A DNA stretch of 48,336 nucleotides from an uncultured Bacteroidales bacterium (GTDB taxonomy: Bacteria; Bacteroidota; Bacteroidia; Bacteroidales; Bacteroidaceae): NCBI GenBank assembly GCA_902779315.1, contig CACZBC010000011.1:1-48336 (forward strand), given 5' to 3'. A model generated the notes under the pieces. It did not search any database and was not told the origin of the DNA. It worked only from the letters and a program-made list of their open reading frames with translations. Below are positions 35,531 to 43,945 of this stretch, one piece after another. The position numbers and the translations under genes are program-made. Each line of letters opens with the position of its first letter. Positions within the stretch are counted from its first letter, which is position 1.

Positions 35531-35945
35531 GCTTCAAATCCCTTTAAAATGTGGGCTGTGTACTGATTTTTTGAACCACTAAAAGGCGCGTAAAGAACGG
35601 GGGAAAGTATCAAAACGAGAGTTTTTTGAATGGTTTATGAGGCATTTTCAGCAGGATTTTGATACATTTTGCCCCCTTATCTGTGGTTCTGCATCTTTGG
35701 AGCAGGAGCCTTACTGGTATCGTATCTTATTGTATTTCTGCCTATTAGATGAATATTGACCTGACTGAGTATTTCAATTTCAGTTATTTCAGTTGAAATT
35801 TCGGATACCCACTTTCTCTTAATATACTATATAACTATATATATATTAATTAGTTAAGTAGTCTTTAGAAAGGGGTAGTGTTCCTTGTTTTTCTAACTGA
35901 AATTGAAATAACTGAAATGCCCAGCTTTGATGACTCGTTTTTCTT
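35531..35945. other. Gene-free AT-rich stretch with palindromic and inverted repeats
   Basis: No convincing gene is seen here. It holds a GTATCAAAA (35607-35615) facing TTTTGATAC (35657-35665); TTGATACATTTTGCCC at 35659-35674, which is a direct repeat of 35419-35434; and a 17-bp perfect inverted repeat, TATTTCAATTTCAGTTA at 35770-35786 against its complement at 35894-35910, enclosing a 107-bp core that includes a TATA-rich run (35820-35860). The last pair may act as a loose terminator for the symporter gene ending at 35946, or be a relic of a mobile element. No transposase or tRNA is next to it. Confidence 0.7.
35770..35910. repeat. 17-bp inverted repeat around AT-rich core
   Basis: The two arms match perfectly over 17 bp, and further partial AACTGAAAT units extend beyond both arms (for example TTTCAGTTGAAA at 35788-35799). 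The core is strongly AT-rich. The arrangement is unlike a normal short-loop terminator because the loop exceeds 100 bases. Confidence 0.8.
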
Positions 35946-37394
35946 CTAAGAGGCTTGGTCTTTAACATTACCCTCTTGTCTCCAGCCCTCGAGGTCAGCT
36001 TCAGGGAAGAGGTCAGGATTGAAAACGGGTTCCTTTCCCTTCTTCTTTTGCTCGCGGAAGTCCTTCAAAAGACGGAAGGCATAACGGCTCAACAATAGGA
36101 CTGCAATGAGGTTTGTGATGGTCATCAAAGCCATTGCCAGGTCCACGATGCACCATGCTTGCTGAAGCGTCATGAAGCCACCCATCAGCACCACAACGCC
36201 ACTCAATAATCGAAACAGCGTAATGGCCCATGTTTTTTCTGTAATGTAGCGGACATTCGTCTCTCCGTAGAAATAGTTGGCAATGATGGTACTGTAGGCA
36301 AACAGGAAGATAGCCGCCATCAGAAACCATCCGCCGAAGTGTCCCAAATGGTGCTCCATCGCATGACCAGTCAGGATGATGCCGTCGCTGCCGTCTGTAT
36401 AAAGTCCGCTCAGCAGAATGATGAAGGCGGTACAAGTGCAAATGACGAGGGTATCGGTGAAGACTCCCAAACTCTGCAGCAGGCCTTGATAGACGGGATG
36501 CGATATGGTGGCTGTGGCAGCGGCATTGGGGGCGCTACCTTCACCTGCTTCGTTAGAGAAGAGTCCGCGCTTCACACCTTGCATCACGGCTATTCCTACG
36601 GCTCCTCCTGCAGCCTGTTCCCATCCGAAAGCACTACGGACGATGAGGCTCAGCATAGCAGGAATCTGCGTGAAATTGACGATAAGAACGTAGAGCGCCA
36701 ACAGAATGTAACCTATTGCCATAAAGGGAACAATCATTGCACAGAAGCGAGCAATACGCTGAATGCCGCCGAAGATGATGGCGAGGGTCAGCAAAGTCAG
36801 TCCGCCAGCCACATATTTCATAGGAATCTGGAATGTGTCAGAAATGGCGTCACAAAGTGTGTTGCTCTGCACAATCTGGTTCGAAAGTCCGAAGCCATAG
36901 ATGATGAGCAGTGCAAAGAGAACGCCCATCCAAGGCTGCTTCAGGCCGTACTTCATGTAAAATGCAGGTCCGCCGTAGAAACACTCCTTTCCCTTTCGCT
37001 TGAAGAGCTGGGCAAGTGTGGCTTCCATAAAGGCTGTGGAGGCTCCCAACAAAGCCATCACCCACATCCAGAATACGGCTCCAGGTCCTCCCACAAAGAT
37101 GGCGCTCGCCACACCAGCCAAGTTGCCTGTTCCCACTCTCGATGAAAGACTGATGGCAAAGGCTTGGAAGGAGGAAATCTTGCGCTTGCCAATGCTTTCG
37201 AGGGGCTGGTCGCTAGGTCTGAACAGATTCCTCAACATCGTGGGCAACATAGTGAACTGAACTGCACGCAGGTTCCATGTGAAATAGAGTGCACAGCCCA
37301 CCAGCATTGTGATGACGATGTAGGTCCAAAGCCAATCGCTTATTGAGGTGATTAGATCAAACCTTATAAATTCAAGATTCAAAATGCTATTCAT
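35946..37394 (-). CDS. Sodium:alanine/glycine symporter (AGCS family)
   Basis: A 482-residue inner-membrane transporter with about 11 hydrophobic helices. AGCS signatures are SSRVGTGNLAGVASAI (about 86-101), GGPGAVFWMWVMALLGASTAFMEA (block 104-127), FYGGPAFYMKYGL, and RGLFSNEAGEGSAPNAAATA. Members import alanine, glycine or related amino acids with Na+; the exact substrate is not readable. The charged tail (about 445-482) is cytoplasmic. It starts 19 bases after the PPDK-type gene ends, so it is probably co-transcribed from the promoter at 40382-40413. Confidence 0.95.
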   Translation of the reverse strand: MNSILNLEFIRFDLITSISDWLWTYIVITMLVGCALYFTWNLRAVQFTMLPTMLRNLFRPSDQPLESIGKRKISSFQAFAISLSSRVGTGNLAGVASAIFVGGPGAVFWMWVMALLGASTAFMEATLAQLFKRKGKECFYGGPAFYMKYGLKQPWMGVLFALLIIYGFGLSNQIVQSNTLCDAISDTFQIPMKYVAGGLTLLTLAIIFGGIQRIARFCAMIVPFMAIGYILLALYVLIVNFTQIPAMLSLIVRSAFGWEQAAGGAVGIAVMQGVKRGLFSNEAGEGSAPNAAATATISHPVYQGLLQSLGVFTDTLVICTCTAFIILLSGLYTDGSDGIILTGHAMEHHLGHFGGWFLMAAIFLFAYSTIIANYFYGETNVRYITEKTWAITLFRLLSGVVVLMGGFMTLQQAWCIVDLAMALMTITNLIAVLLLSRYAFRLLKDFREQKKKGKEPVFNPDLFPEADLEGWRQEGNVKDQAS

Positions 37395-37413
37395 GTCAAA
37401 TCATTTCTGTGAA

Positions 37414-40356
37414 TTATGAACTCATCACCACTGCTTCCTTCTTGCAGCCATCCACTTTGATGGTCAAGGGGTTTTCCAGGTGAATATGTCGAACGTGTTT
37501 TGTCTCTTGTACGGCAGGCAACTTGTCGAGTTCTTCCTGCCGATAGATGCCATCACCTCGGAAGGCATTGATAGTCAGGTAGCATACGCCAAGCGAGGTG
37601 AGGTTCTGGAAGAAGTGCGTACCTTGGCTTGGGTCAACTTGGAAGCTGTCAAGACCTGCCTCCACAATAACCTGAGCGGCACTGATATGACTCCATTTCA
37701 CGGGAATTCCCAGCCAAGGGTCGCTGCTTCCCCATCTGCCAGGACCGATGAGGAGATAGGAAGAGTTGGGATTCTCCAAGAACTTCCTGTTAATTTTCTC
37801 AATCTCTTCGGCAATCGCAGGATTGTTAGATGGTGTGTACCCCTCAGTTTTGACGTATACGATGTCCTGTATGTCGCTGTAGATGCCGTGTCCTATTGCC
37901 GAATGAGAGCGCAAGAGACAGTCCTCGTCGGCAATTGCGGTGAGGTCTTCGTCAAGTTCCATTCGGTTGTCCACCATAGGTCTGATTTGCAAGAGGCAGA
38001 ACTCGCCTGTTCGGTCGGCATGGAGATTGACGGCAAACTCTATCTCGACGGGGCGTTTCATCTCGTCCTGACCGTACTTCAGCACTTTGCTCATCAGTTC
38101 GGGCAAAGGAAAGACATCACTTTGCAAGACACCGGCAAAAGAGATGATCTTGCGGTTGCGACCCTCGTAGAAACCATCATAGATGCATTGGTCGACAGGG
38201 TCGTAGGTGGAACAAATCCATTGAAGTGTGCCGTCGCCTTCAGCCTCTCGCACAGGTACCTTGATGAGATTGAAGCCATCATTCACGCTTATTTCACCAG
38301 CTTCCTTAGAACTTTGTGCTCTCAAAGCGAGGAAATAGGTTTGGGTGTCGCGCAGAGCAATCTCCATTTCGCTCATCTGCAAGACCTGATGCGGGTGGGC
38401 AGGACAGACGCGAAGGCTTGTTCCGCCATCCACAATGTACTTGCCAAGGCCCATTGCAAGCGAGACGGTCCCCTCTTCGGCCTTCTCGTCGCCGATTGGA
38501 TAATAGTTGATACTTCGCGCCACACCACTAATGACTGGGTAGAAGCGACCGTTATGTTCCTCTCCCACAACCTCTTGCATGATAACGGCCATCTTTTCTT
38601 GGTCGATGACATTGCTCGTAGCAGTCATATAGTCTTTGCTGCTACGATAGAAGACGCTGGCATATACGGCTTTAATCGATTCTGAGAGCATAGACAAACG
38701 CTCGTAGCGATCGTGAGCTGCAGGAACCATGTAAGTGCTGTAAACGCCTGCAAAAGGTTGGTAATGAGAGTCTTCGAGGAGACTTGAAGAACGTATAGCG
38801 ATAGGTCCGGCCACAACGTCGAGGAAGGCTTCCATATCGCCAACAAGCCTCATTGGAAGTCTTGCACGAAGGAAGTGTTGCAGGATTTCCTCATCGGGTA
38901 TGTCGCTGAGTGCCAACTGATAAAGGTCGTTGGTGTCCATAAACTCGTCGAAGATGTCCGTACAAAGCACGACAGTTTTGGGAATGCAGACAGTCACGCC
39001 TTCCTTTTCGTTAAGGTCTGTATGGCGACCAAGCAAGTGGTCTATGAAAGCGAGGCCGCGTCCTTTGCCTCCCAAACTGCCTTCTCCGATACGGGCAAAA
39101 TTGCTGTACTGGTCGAAACGTTCACGTTGGAAGACTGCCACAACACCCTGATTCTTCATCCTTCGATAGGCAACAATGGCATCTAGTATGATTGCACGAT
39201 GTGCATCGACGTCCTGCAGACTTTCCCACGTAATGCCTTTCAGGAATTCAGAAATGGGGAAGAGTGCTCGAGAGGCAAGCCAACGACTCACGTTATTGTG
39301 GGAAATATGGTAGAGGAGACTTCGTGTGGGAAGTGTCATGATGTTGTTCTGCAGGTCCTTCAGGTTGTGCAATCGCGCCACTTCCTCCATCGTATCTGGG
39401 TCTCTGAAGATGAAATCGCCGAACCCGAAGTAGTCGCGAAGGTGGTCGCGAAGGTCCACATCAATCTTTTTCGAGTTCTTGTCGATGAAACTTGCATGAC
39501 ATTCCTTGGCGAGTTTTGCATTTTCAGTTTCGCTCGAATCGAGGATGAGGGGCACATATGGATCGCGAGCACGAATGGCACTAAGCAGTTTGAAACCAGC
39601 TTTTTCGTCCTTCTTCCCTCCAGGCGTAAGGGGGAAACGGCAATCGCTGATGACGCCAAGCGTATTGTCAGCAAAACGATTGTACAAGAGCCATGCTTCT
39701 TCGTAGTTACGAGCCAACACAATCTTTGGCCGGCCACGCATTCGCAACATTTCGAGGCTCGTGTTCAGGGCTTCCGTAGCGAACTCGAGGCTTTGCTGAA
39801 GGACGAACTTATAAAGCGTGGGCAGAATGCTTGAATAGAAACGGATACTGTCCTCGACGACAAGAAGCATCTGCACTCCTGCCGAACGGATGTCGTGTTC
39901 GAGGTTCATGCGGTCTTCCATCAGTTTGATGATGGAGAGCAGCAATTCCGTATTTCCCAGCCAACAGAAGACATACTCGAAGACGCTCAAGTCCTCGTTT
40001 TGCATGCGTTTCGTGATGCCGTGACTGAAGGGAGTCAGCACGACAATGGGGGTTGTGGGGTAGTGCTGCTTGATGTCTCGTGCAATATCGAACACTGAGT
40101 TGTCTTCCGCAGCAGGCATGACAATGACGAGGTTAATTTGTCCCCCGGCCATTTGCTCTTTTGCTTCGTCGCCGTTATGAACTTGAATGAAGCGAGGTGG
40201 GAAGCGAAGTCCCAGTTTTGCGTATTCCGAGAAAATCTTCTCATCCACTCGACCGTCGTCCTCAAGCATGAAGGCATCGTATGGATTGGCGATGAGAAGC
40301 ACGTTGTAAACGCGGTTGAGCATCAAGTCAACAAAGGAGGTATCTTTCAGCGTCAT
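37414..40356 (-). CDS. Receiver-like domains fused to PPDK-type ATP-grasp domain
   Basis: A 980-residue cytosolic protein. Residues about 17-150 and 160-300 resemble two receiver folds; the second has VVEDSIRFY and ISDCRFPL where acidic pocket and phospho-acceptor Asp would be. Residues about 420-800 are the ATP-binding domain of pyruvate phosphate dikinase/PEP synthase: GSLGGKGRGLAF (about 427-438), AIRSSSLLEDSHYQPFAG (about 519-536), and FCLLQIRPM (about 787-795). The phosphohistidine swivel and the PEP-binding barrel are absent. Instead the C-terminus carries GPGRWGSSDPWLGIPV (about 870-885) and DPSQGTHFFQNLTS. Likely an ATP-dependent phosphotransferase of unknown target; often annotated as PEP synthase, which the missing domains contradict. 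Confidence 0.88.
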   Translation of the reverse strand: MTLKDTSFVDLMLNRVYNVLLIANPYDAFMLEDDGRVDEKIFSEYAKLGLRFPPRFIQVHNGDEAKEQMAGGQINLVIVMPAAEDNSVFDIARDIKQHYPTTPIVVLTPFSHGITKRMQNEDLSVFEYVFCWLGNTELLLSIIKLMEDRMNLEHDIRSAGVQMLLVVEDSIRFYSSILPTLYKFVLQQSLEFATEALNTSLEMLRMRGRPKIVLARNYEEAWLLYNRFADNTLGVISDCRFPLTPGGKKDEKAGFKLLSAIRARDPYVPLILDSSETENAKLAKECHASFIDKNSKKIDVDLRDHLRDYFGFGDFIFRDPDTMEEVARLHNLKDLQNNIMTLPTRSLLYHISHNNVSRWLASRALFPISEFLKGITWESLQDVDAHRAIILDAIVAYRRMKNQGVVAVFQRERFDQYSNFARIGEGSLGGKGRGLAFIDHLLGRHTDLNEKEGVTVCIPKTVVLCTDIFDEFMDTNDLYQLALSDIPDEEILQHFLRARLPMRLVGDMEAFLDVVAGPIAIRSSSLLEDSHYQPFAGVYSTYMVPAAHDRYERLSMLSESIKAVYASVFYRSSKDYMTATSNVIDQEKMAVIMQEVVGEEHNGRFYPVISGVARSINYYPIGDEKAEEGTVSLAMGLGKYIVDGGTSLRVCPAHPHQVLQMSEMEIALRDTQTYFLALRAQSSKEAGEISVNDGFNLIKVPVREAEGDGTLQWICSTYDPVDQCIYDGFYEGRNRKIISFAGVLQSDVFPLPELMSKVLKYGQDEMKRPVEIEFAVNLHADRTGEFCLLQIRPMVDNRMELDEDLTAIADEDCLLRSHSAIGHGIYSDIQDIVYVKTEGYTPSNNPAIAEEIEKINRKFLENPNSSYLLIGPGRWGSSDPWLGIPVKWSHISAAQVIVEAGLDSFQVDPSQGTHFFQNLTSLGVCYLTINAFRGDGIYRQEELDKLPAVQETKHVRHIHLENPLTIKVDGCKKEAVVMSS

Positions 40357-40381
40357 AGTCGTTCAGGCCGTTTTATCGCGC

Positions 40382-40413
40382 CAAAGTTACGAATAATTTC
40401 TGATACTGCCAAA
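40382..40413 (-). promoter_or_regulatory. Bacteroidetes-type promoter of the PPDK-like/AGCS operon
   Basis: On the minus strand a -33 TTTG (40413-40410) precedes TAACTTTG (40389-40382) by 20 bp. The ATG at 40356 lies 25 bases downstream. Repeat array 6 begins 27 bases upstream of the -33 box. Confidence 0.87.
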
Positions 40414-40440
40414 CATTTGGCTTGGAGAATGTTCAAACAT

Positions 40441-40550
40441 GGCGTTGTTAAATCGCAAACTTAACGTTGTTAAATCGCAAACGTATAGTGTTATGATTGC
40501 AATCGTAACGTGCCACGATTACAAACCTAACGTGCCGCAAGTCGACGAGT
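40441..40550 (+). repeat. 22-bp repeat array 6 (AACGTT/AACGTG type), five units
   Basis: Units start at 40441, 40463, 40485, 40507 and 40529. The first begins GGCGTTGTT and ends CGCAAACTT; the others begin AACGTT, ATAGTG, AACGTG and AACGTG, and the last decays. It lies in the divergent region between the PPDK-like promoter and the GH98 promoter, 65 bases before the latter. Confidence 0.93.
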
Positions 40551-40615
40551 TGTGCCTTTGCCTTGCATTTACATCAAGTTGAAACTGACAAATAAGCAAT
40601 TTTTCCCTCAAATCA

Positions 40616-40646
40616 TTTGAGAAAATGGCAAATAATACTACCTTTG
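40616..40646 (+). promoter_or_regulatory. Bacteroidetes-type promoter of the GH98 gene
   Basis: TTTG at 40616-40619, a 19-bp spacer, and TACCTTTG at 40639-40646 match the consensus exactly. The -7 box ends 18 bases before ATG 40665 and 42 before ATG 40689, so the second start leaves a more usual leader. Confidence 0.9.
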
Positions 40647-40688
40647 TGGGACATAAATTAAATAATGTACGCTTTTAAGTTTTGCGTT

Positions 40689-43600
40689 ATGAAACGACAG
40701 TTCCTTTGTTTGCTAATTGCCATTTGCTCTTTCTCCTTTGCATGGGGACAGCAGCGACGACCCATCGATAACGAGCATCCTATGTGGATGATTCACATTG
40801 ATGTATGGAACTCGGCTGATCCGCAGAAAATCATTGACTTGATTCCAGAGGACATACGCCCGTTTGTATGCATGAATCTTTCGCTTTCGTGTCAGTTCGA
40901 TACGAACACGAGCATGTATCGAATGCCACGTAATGCCGTACGCACTTACAAGTCGTGGGCTTCAGTTTGTCAGCAGAATGGCATGTGGTTCTCGTGTCAG
41001 CCGGCATCTGGAGGCCATACCCATATTCAGGACAACGACCTCGAGACCTTTGAATACTTCTTCAAGACCTATCCCAACTTCTTGGGTTGGAACTATGCTG
41101 AGCAGTTCTGGGCTTTTGGTGATGCTGGAGACAAGAGTTCGATGACGGCAGCCAGTCGTTGGGCACTCTTTGCCAATCTGGTCGAGATGTCCCACAAGTA
41201 TGGTGGTTTCTTGACTGTCAGCTGGTGTGGTGGCGTTTATCATATGAACACGAACCCCATTGCGGAGCTGAAACTCGACCCCAATTTCCTTACGGCTTGC
41301 AGAAAATACCCAGAAGCGATACTCTTCCTATATAAATACACACATTGCAGTAGCTTCTACAACAACGAGAGTGTTTGTTGGGGACCGTTTGTATCGGGCT
41401 TGACCAAGAACTATGGGGTGCGTTACGACAATTGCGGATGGAACGATATGACCTCGAAACTTGTGGGTGAAAGCAAATGCTCTTATCCAGGTAGTGCCGG
41501 CATCGGAACGGTGATGGAGCAATGTTGCGTGAATGGAGGAGCCGTCTGGGATGGTCCTGAACTGATCTGGAGCGGAGAGTGCTTCCAGAACCAAAGCGAC
41601 ACTCAAGTAGATGGCTATACCCGTCGCAACTGGGGCACTTTCCCCAACTTCAAAGGCATTTGGCTGGACATGTGGCGCAGGATTATCGATGGCACCATGT
41701 ATATCCCATCGCGCGAGGAGGTGGTGGCTAAGACCAAGATTGTCGTCGTCAATGACAAGACGGATGATTATACTTCGTGGGACGACCTCTATAATGGCCT
41801 TTATCTGCAAACCGATCCTGGCAACCAGAGAAAGGAGAGCGCGTGGAACTACGGGCAATGGCAAAACAATCTGTGTTACTTCAAGTCGACAGGCCGGTAT
41901 GGTGCGATTCCTATCGTGACAGGACTTTATGACAATGCCGCCAAAGCCATTCCCCTGCAAGTGAAAAAGTCGAACTATACAACCCGATGGTCAACACAAA
42001 CGAGGAAACAAACCGACTTCAACAGGCAATATCCAGAAGTGTCGAAGGGCGACCTTTACGTGAACCGCTATCGCAATCAATTAGTGACCTATACACCTTA
42101 CACTTATTTGAATGGGAAGCAAACGGCCTCAGCCAGTATTCCCTTGATGTATAACACCTGTGACACGCTGAAGCTCCATTATGGTAAACTTTCTGGTGGC
42201 GCCATTCGAGAATATGCCGACCATATTGACTTCTATCTCAACAATTACCGCAACGATACCACCACCTTGCAGACAGACGAGATTATCATTACTGGTGTTA
42301 CTGCCGAACCGACAGCCACACTTCAGACTCCATCTACAGGAGCGCCCAGCCATAGTGCGAGCCTTTCGTCTAAATTATATAATGTGGAAGATCAGACCTT
42401 TGCCCTTAGTGTCAAGCACTTGGGGCCTGCAATTCTGCGTATTGATTGCTCAGGTTCAGGAACAGAACGACAGACCGACTTCCTGCCTGACAGGACATTG
42501 GAGCAACCTCTTCAGCCCCAACCCTATCAAGGCCCCATTATCATCGAGGCCGAGAATATGGATTTGAAGTCGGCAGACCGCAGGTTGACACATTCAGGCT
42601 GGTGGGCACAGGATTATAATGATTTCGCAGGTATGGGATTTGTAGAGACACAAGGCAGTACAACGTGTGCTTTGCGCCATCAGTTGCAACTCTCCGAGGG
42701 TGGAAACTATCGAATACTCGTACGTTACTGCAATAGTAACAAGATTGGAAAGATGAGGGCAACCATTAACGGCAGGACGCAGAACGTATCGTTCGAGAAG
42801 GTTGGCAAGAACGATTGGCGTGAGGTTGCCATCGATGTCACGTTGAAGGCAGGGAAAAACGATTTCGTGCTTCAGAATATGGGTGCCATCAAGATGACAA
42901 TCGACCAGATTACATATGAACCAGAAGGCTATCAGAAAGAGAAGTTCAAGGTGACCATGCGAAATGCTGACTTTGGTCAGGTTGTGGCAGATGCCGATTC
43001 AGTCGCGGCTGGCGACACGGTCCAGTTGACTGTCCTGCCTGAAGACGGTTATGCCTTGAAGGTTTTGCGTGTGGTCAACTCAGTGTTCTTCACACAAGAC
43101 AAGACCATACCTTTTGATGAAAACGCCAGCAAAGTTTCGTTTGTTATGCCAGATGAGAATGTAACCATCCAGCCGGTATTCTACGACTTGGCAGCCTCTT
43201 ATGAGCTCGACTTCACAAATGTGGCAAATGGTGCGCTGCCTGAAGGGTGGCGTACGACTGACGGAACAGATGTCCGCAACTATCCTTCCCAGAATGGTAG
43301 CGGGCCTCGCACCTTTGTCGGCCTGACTGGTTATCAGGGCAAAGCGCTTTATTGGCGCAATACCAGCGCTGAATATGGGCGTTTGTCGGACTATCCGCTC
43401 ACATTGGAACCTGGCGAGTATTCGCTCATCTTCGCTATGGCTGCATGGAAGGGAACACCTGTCTATCAGGCTAAGATTATCAAAGCTAATGGTTCTGCCA
43501 TAAAAACTTCAACACAATTGACAGCCAAACCCAATATCAACGGCAATAGTGCTGGCGACATCTCGACTGCAGTCCGTTACACTTTGAATTTTGAGGTGGA

Positions 43601-43847
43601 GGATGCAGGCAATTATGTCATCCAATTCCTCGACAAAACTTCATCGGGAGGCATGCACGAGTTCCTTTTGGCAGAGTGTCGTCTGCGCAATCTTTCTGTT
43701 GTGACGGAGATAGGGATGCCTAAAGGAATCAGACGCCAACCCAAGGGAATTTACAGCCCAACAGGTATGCGCCTTCAGGCTTTACAGCGTGGCTTGAACA
43801 TTATTGTGGACGAAGACGGAAACACAAAGAAGTTGATTGTCCGCTAA
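40689..43847 (+). CDS. GH98-like secreted endo-glycosidase, multidomain
   Basis: A 1052-residue secreted enzyme. Signal peptide FLCLLIAICSFSFAWGQ. The catalytic part (about 25-560) looks like GH98: NFLGWNYAEQFWAFG (Glu 138), YGVRYDNCGWND (Asp 247 or 252) and GPELIWSGECF (Glu 291 or 297) fit the family's acidic residues. A CBM6/35-like module follows (about 625-755, IIIEAENMDL, then RILVRYCNS), then an InlB-B-like repeat, a jelly-roll region and a Por-like tail ending GLNIIVDEDGNTKKLIV. Known GH98 enzymes cut blood-group A/B glycans or xylan. I prefer ATG 40689, directly before the signal peptide; 40665 is possible. It stands alone behind its own promoter. Confidence 0.85.
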   Translation: MKRQFLCLLIAICSFSFAWGQQRRPIDNEHPMWMIHIDVWNSADPQKIIDLIPEDIRPFVCMNLSLSCQFDTNTSMYRMPRNAVRTYKSWASVCQQNGMWFSCQPASGGHTHIQDNDLETFEYFFKTYPNFLGWNYAEQFWAFGDAGDKSSMTAASRWALFANLVEMSHKYGGFLTVSWCGGVYHMNTNPIAELKLDPNFLTACRKYPEAILFLYKYTHCSSFYNNESVCWGPFVSGLTKNYGVRYDNCGWNDMTSKLVGESKCSYPGSAGIGTVMEQCCVNGGAVWDGPELIWSGECFQNQSDTQVDGYTRRNWGTFPNFKGIWLDMWRRIIDGTMYIPSREEVVAKTKIVVVNDKTDDYTSWDDLYNGLYLQTDPGNQRKESAWNYGQWQNNLCYFKSTGRYGAIPIVTGLYDNAAKAIPLQVKKSNYTTRWSTQTRKQTDFNRQYPEVSKGDLYVNRYRNQLVTYTPYTYLNGKQTASASIPLMYNTCDTLKLHYGKLSGGAIREYADHIDFYLNNYRNDTTTLQTDEIIITGVTAEPTATLQTPSTGAPSHSASLSSKLYNVEDQTFALSVKHLGPAILRIDCSGSGTERQTDFLPDRTLEQPLQPQPYQGPIIIEAENMDLKSADRRLTHSGWWAQDYNDFAGMGFVETQGSTTCALRHQLQLSEGGNYRILVRYCNSNKIGKMRATINGRTQNVSFEKVGKNDWREVAIDVTLKAGKNDFVLQNMGAIKMTIDQITYEPEGYQKEKFKVTMRNADFGQVVADADSVAAGDTVQLTVLPEDGYALKVLRVVNSVFFTQDKTIPFDENASKVSFVMPDENVTIQPVFYDLAASYELDFTNVANGALPEGWRTTDGTDVRNYPSQNGSGPRTFVGLTGYQGKALYWRNTSAEYGRLSDYPLTLEPGEYSLIFAMAAWKGTPVYQAKIIKANGSAIKTSTQLTAKPNINGNSAGDISTAVRYTLNFEVEDAGNYVIQFLDKTSSGGMHEFLLAECRLRNLSVVTEIGMPKGIRRQPKGIYSPTGMRLQALQRGLNIIVDEDGNTKKLIVR

Positions 43848-43892
43848 CGAAATCCTGCGATTGGGAAGGCCTGCAAGGTAGTTGGTAAACGA

Positions 43893-43945
43893 GGCGTTGT
43901 TAAATTGCAAACATCACGTGTGTCGTTGGCAAACATCACGTGTGA
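43893..43945 (+). repeat. 22-bp repeat array 7 (CACGTG type), two to three units
   Basis: Units start at 43893 (GGCGTTGTT start), 43915 (CACGTGTGT start) and 43937, where the third is cut off at the stop codon of the GH36 gene (43946). Unit 2 is identical to unit 2 of array 2. It lies between converging genes. No hairpin terminator is visible between 43848 and 43892. Confidence 0.9.

Noticed and set aside
35820-35860. Replication origin in the TATA-rich run
   Set aside because: No clear DnaA boxes (TTATCCACA-like) and no dnaA, dnaN or gidA nearby.
37480-38685. 401-codon plus-strand frame inside the PPDK-like gene
   Set aside because: Antisense shadow of a conserved coding region, without signal, motif or ribosome site.
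37414-40356. Standard phosphoenolpyruvate synthase
   Set aside because: The phosphohistidine and PEP-binding domains are absent from the frame and from the neighbouring genes.
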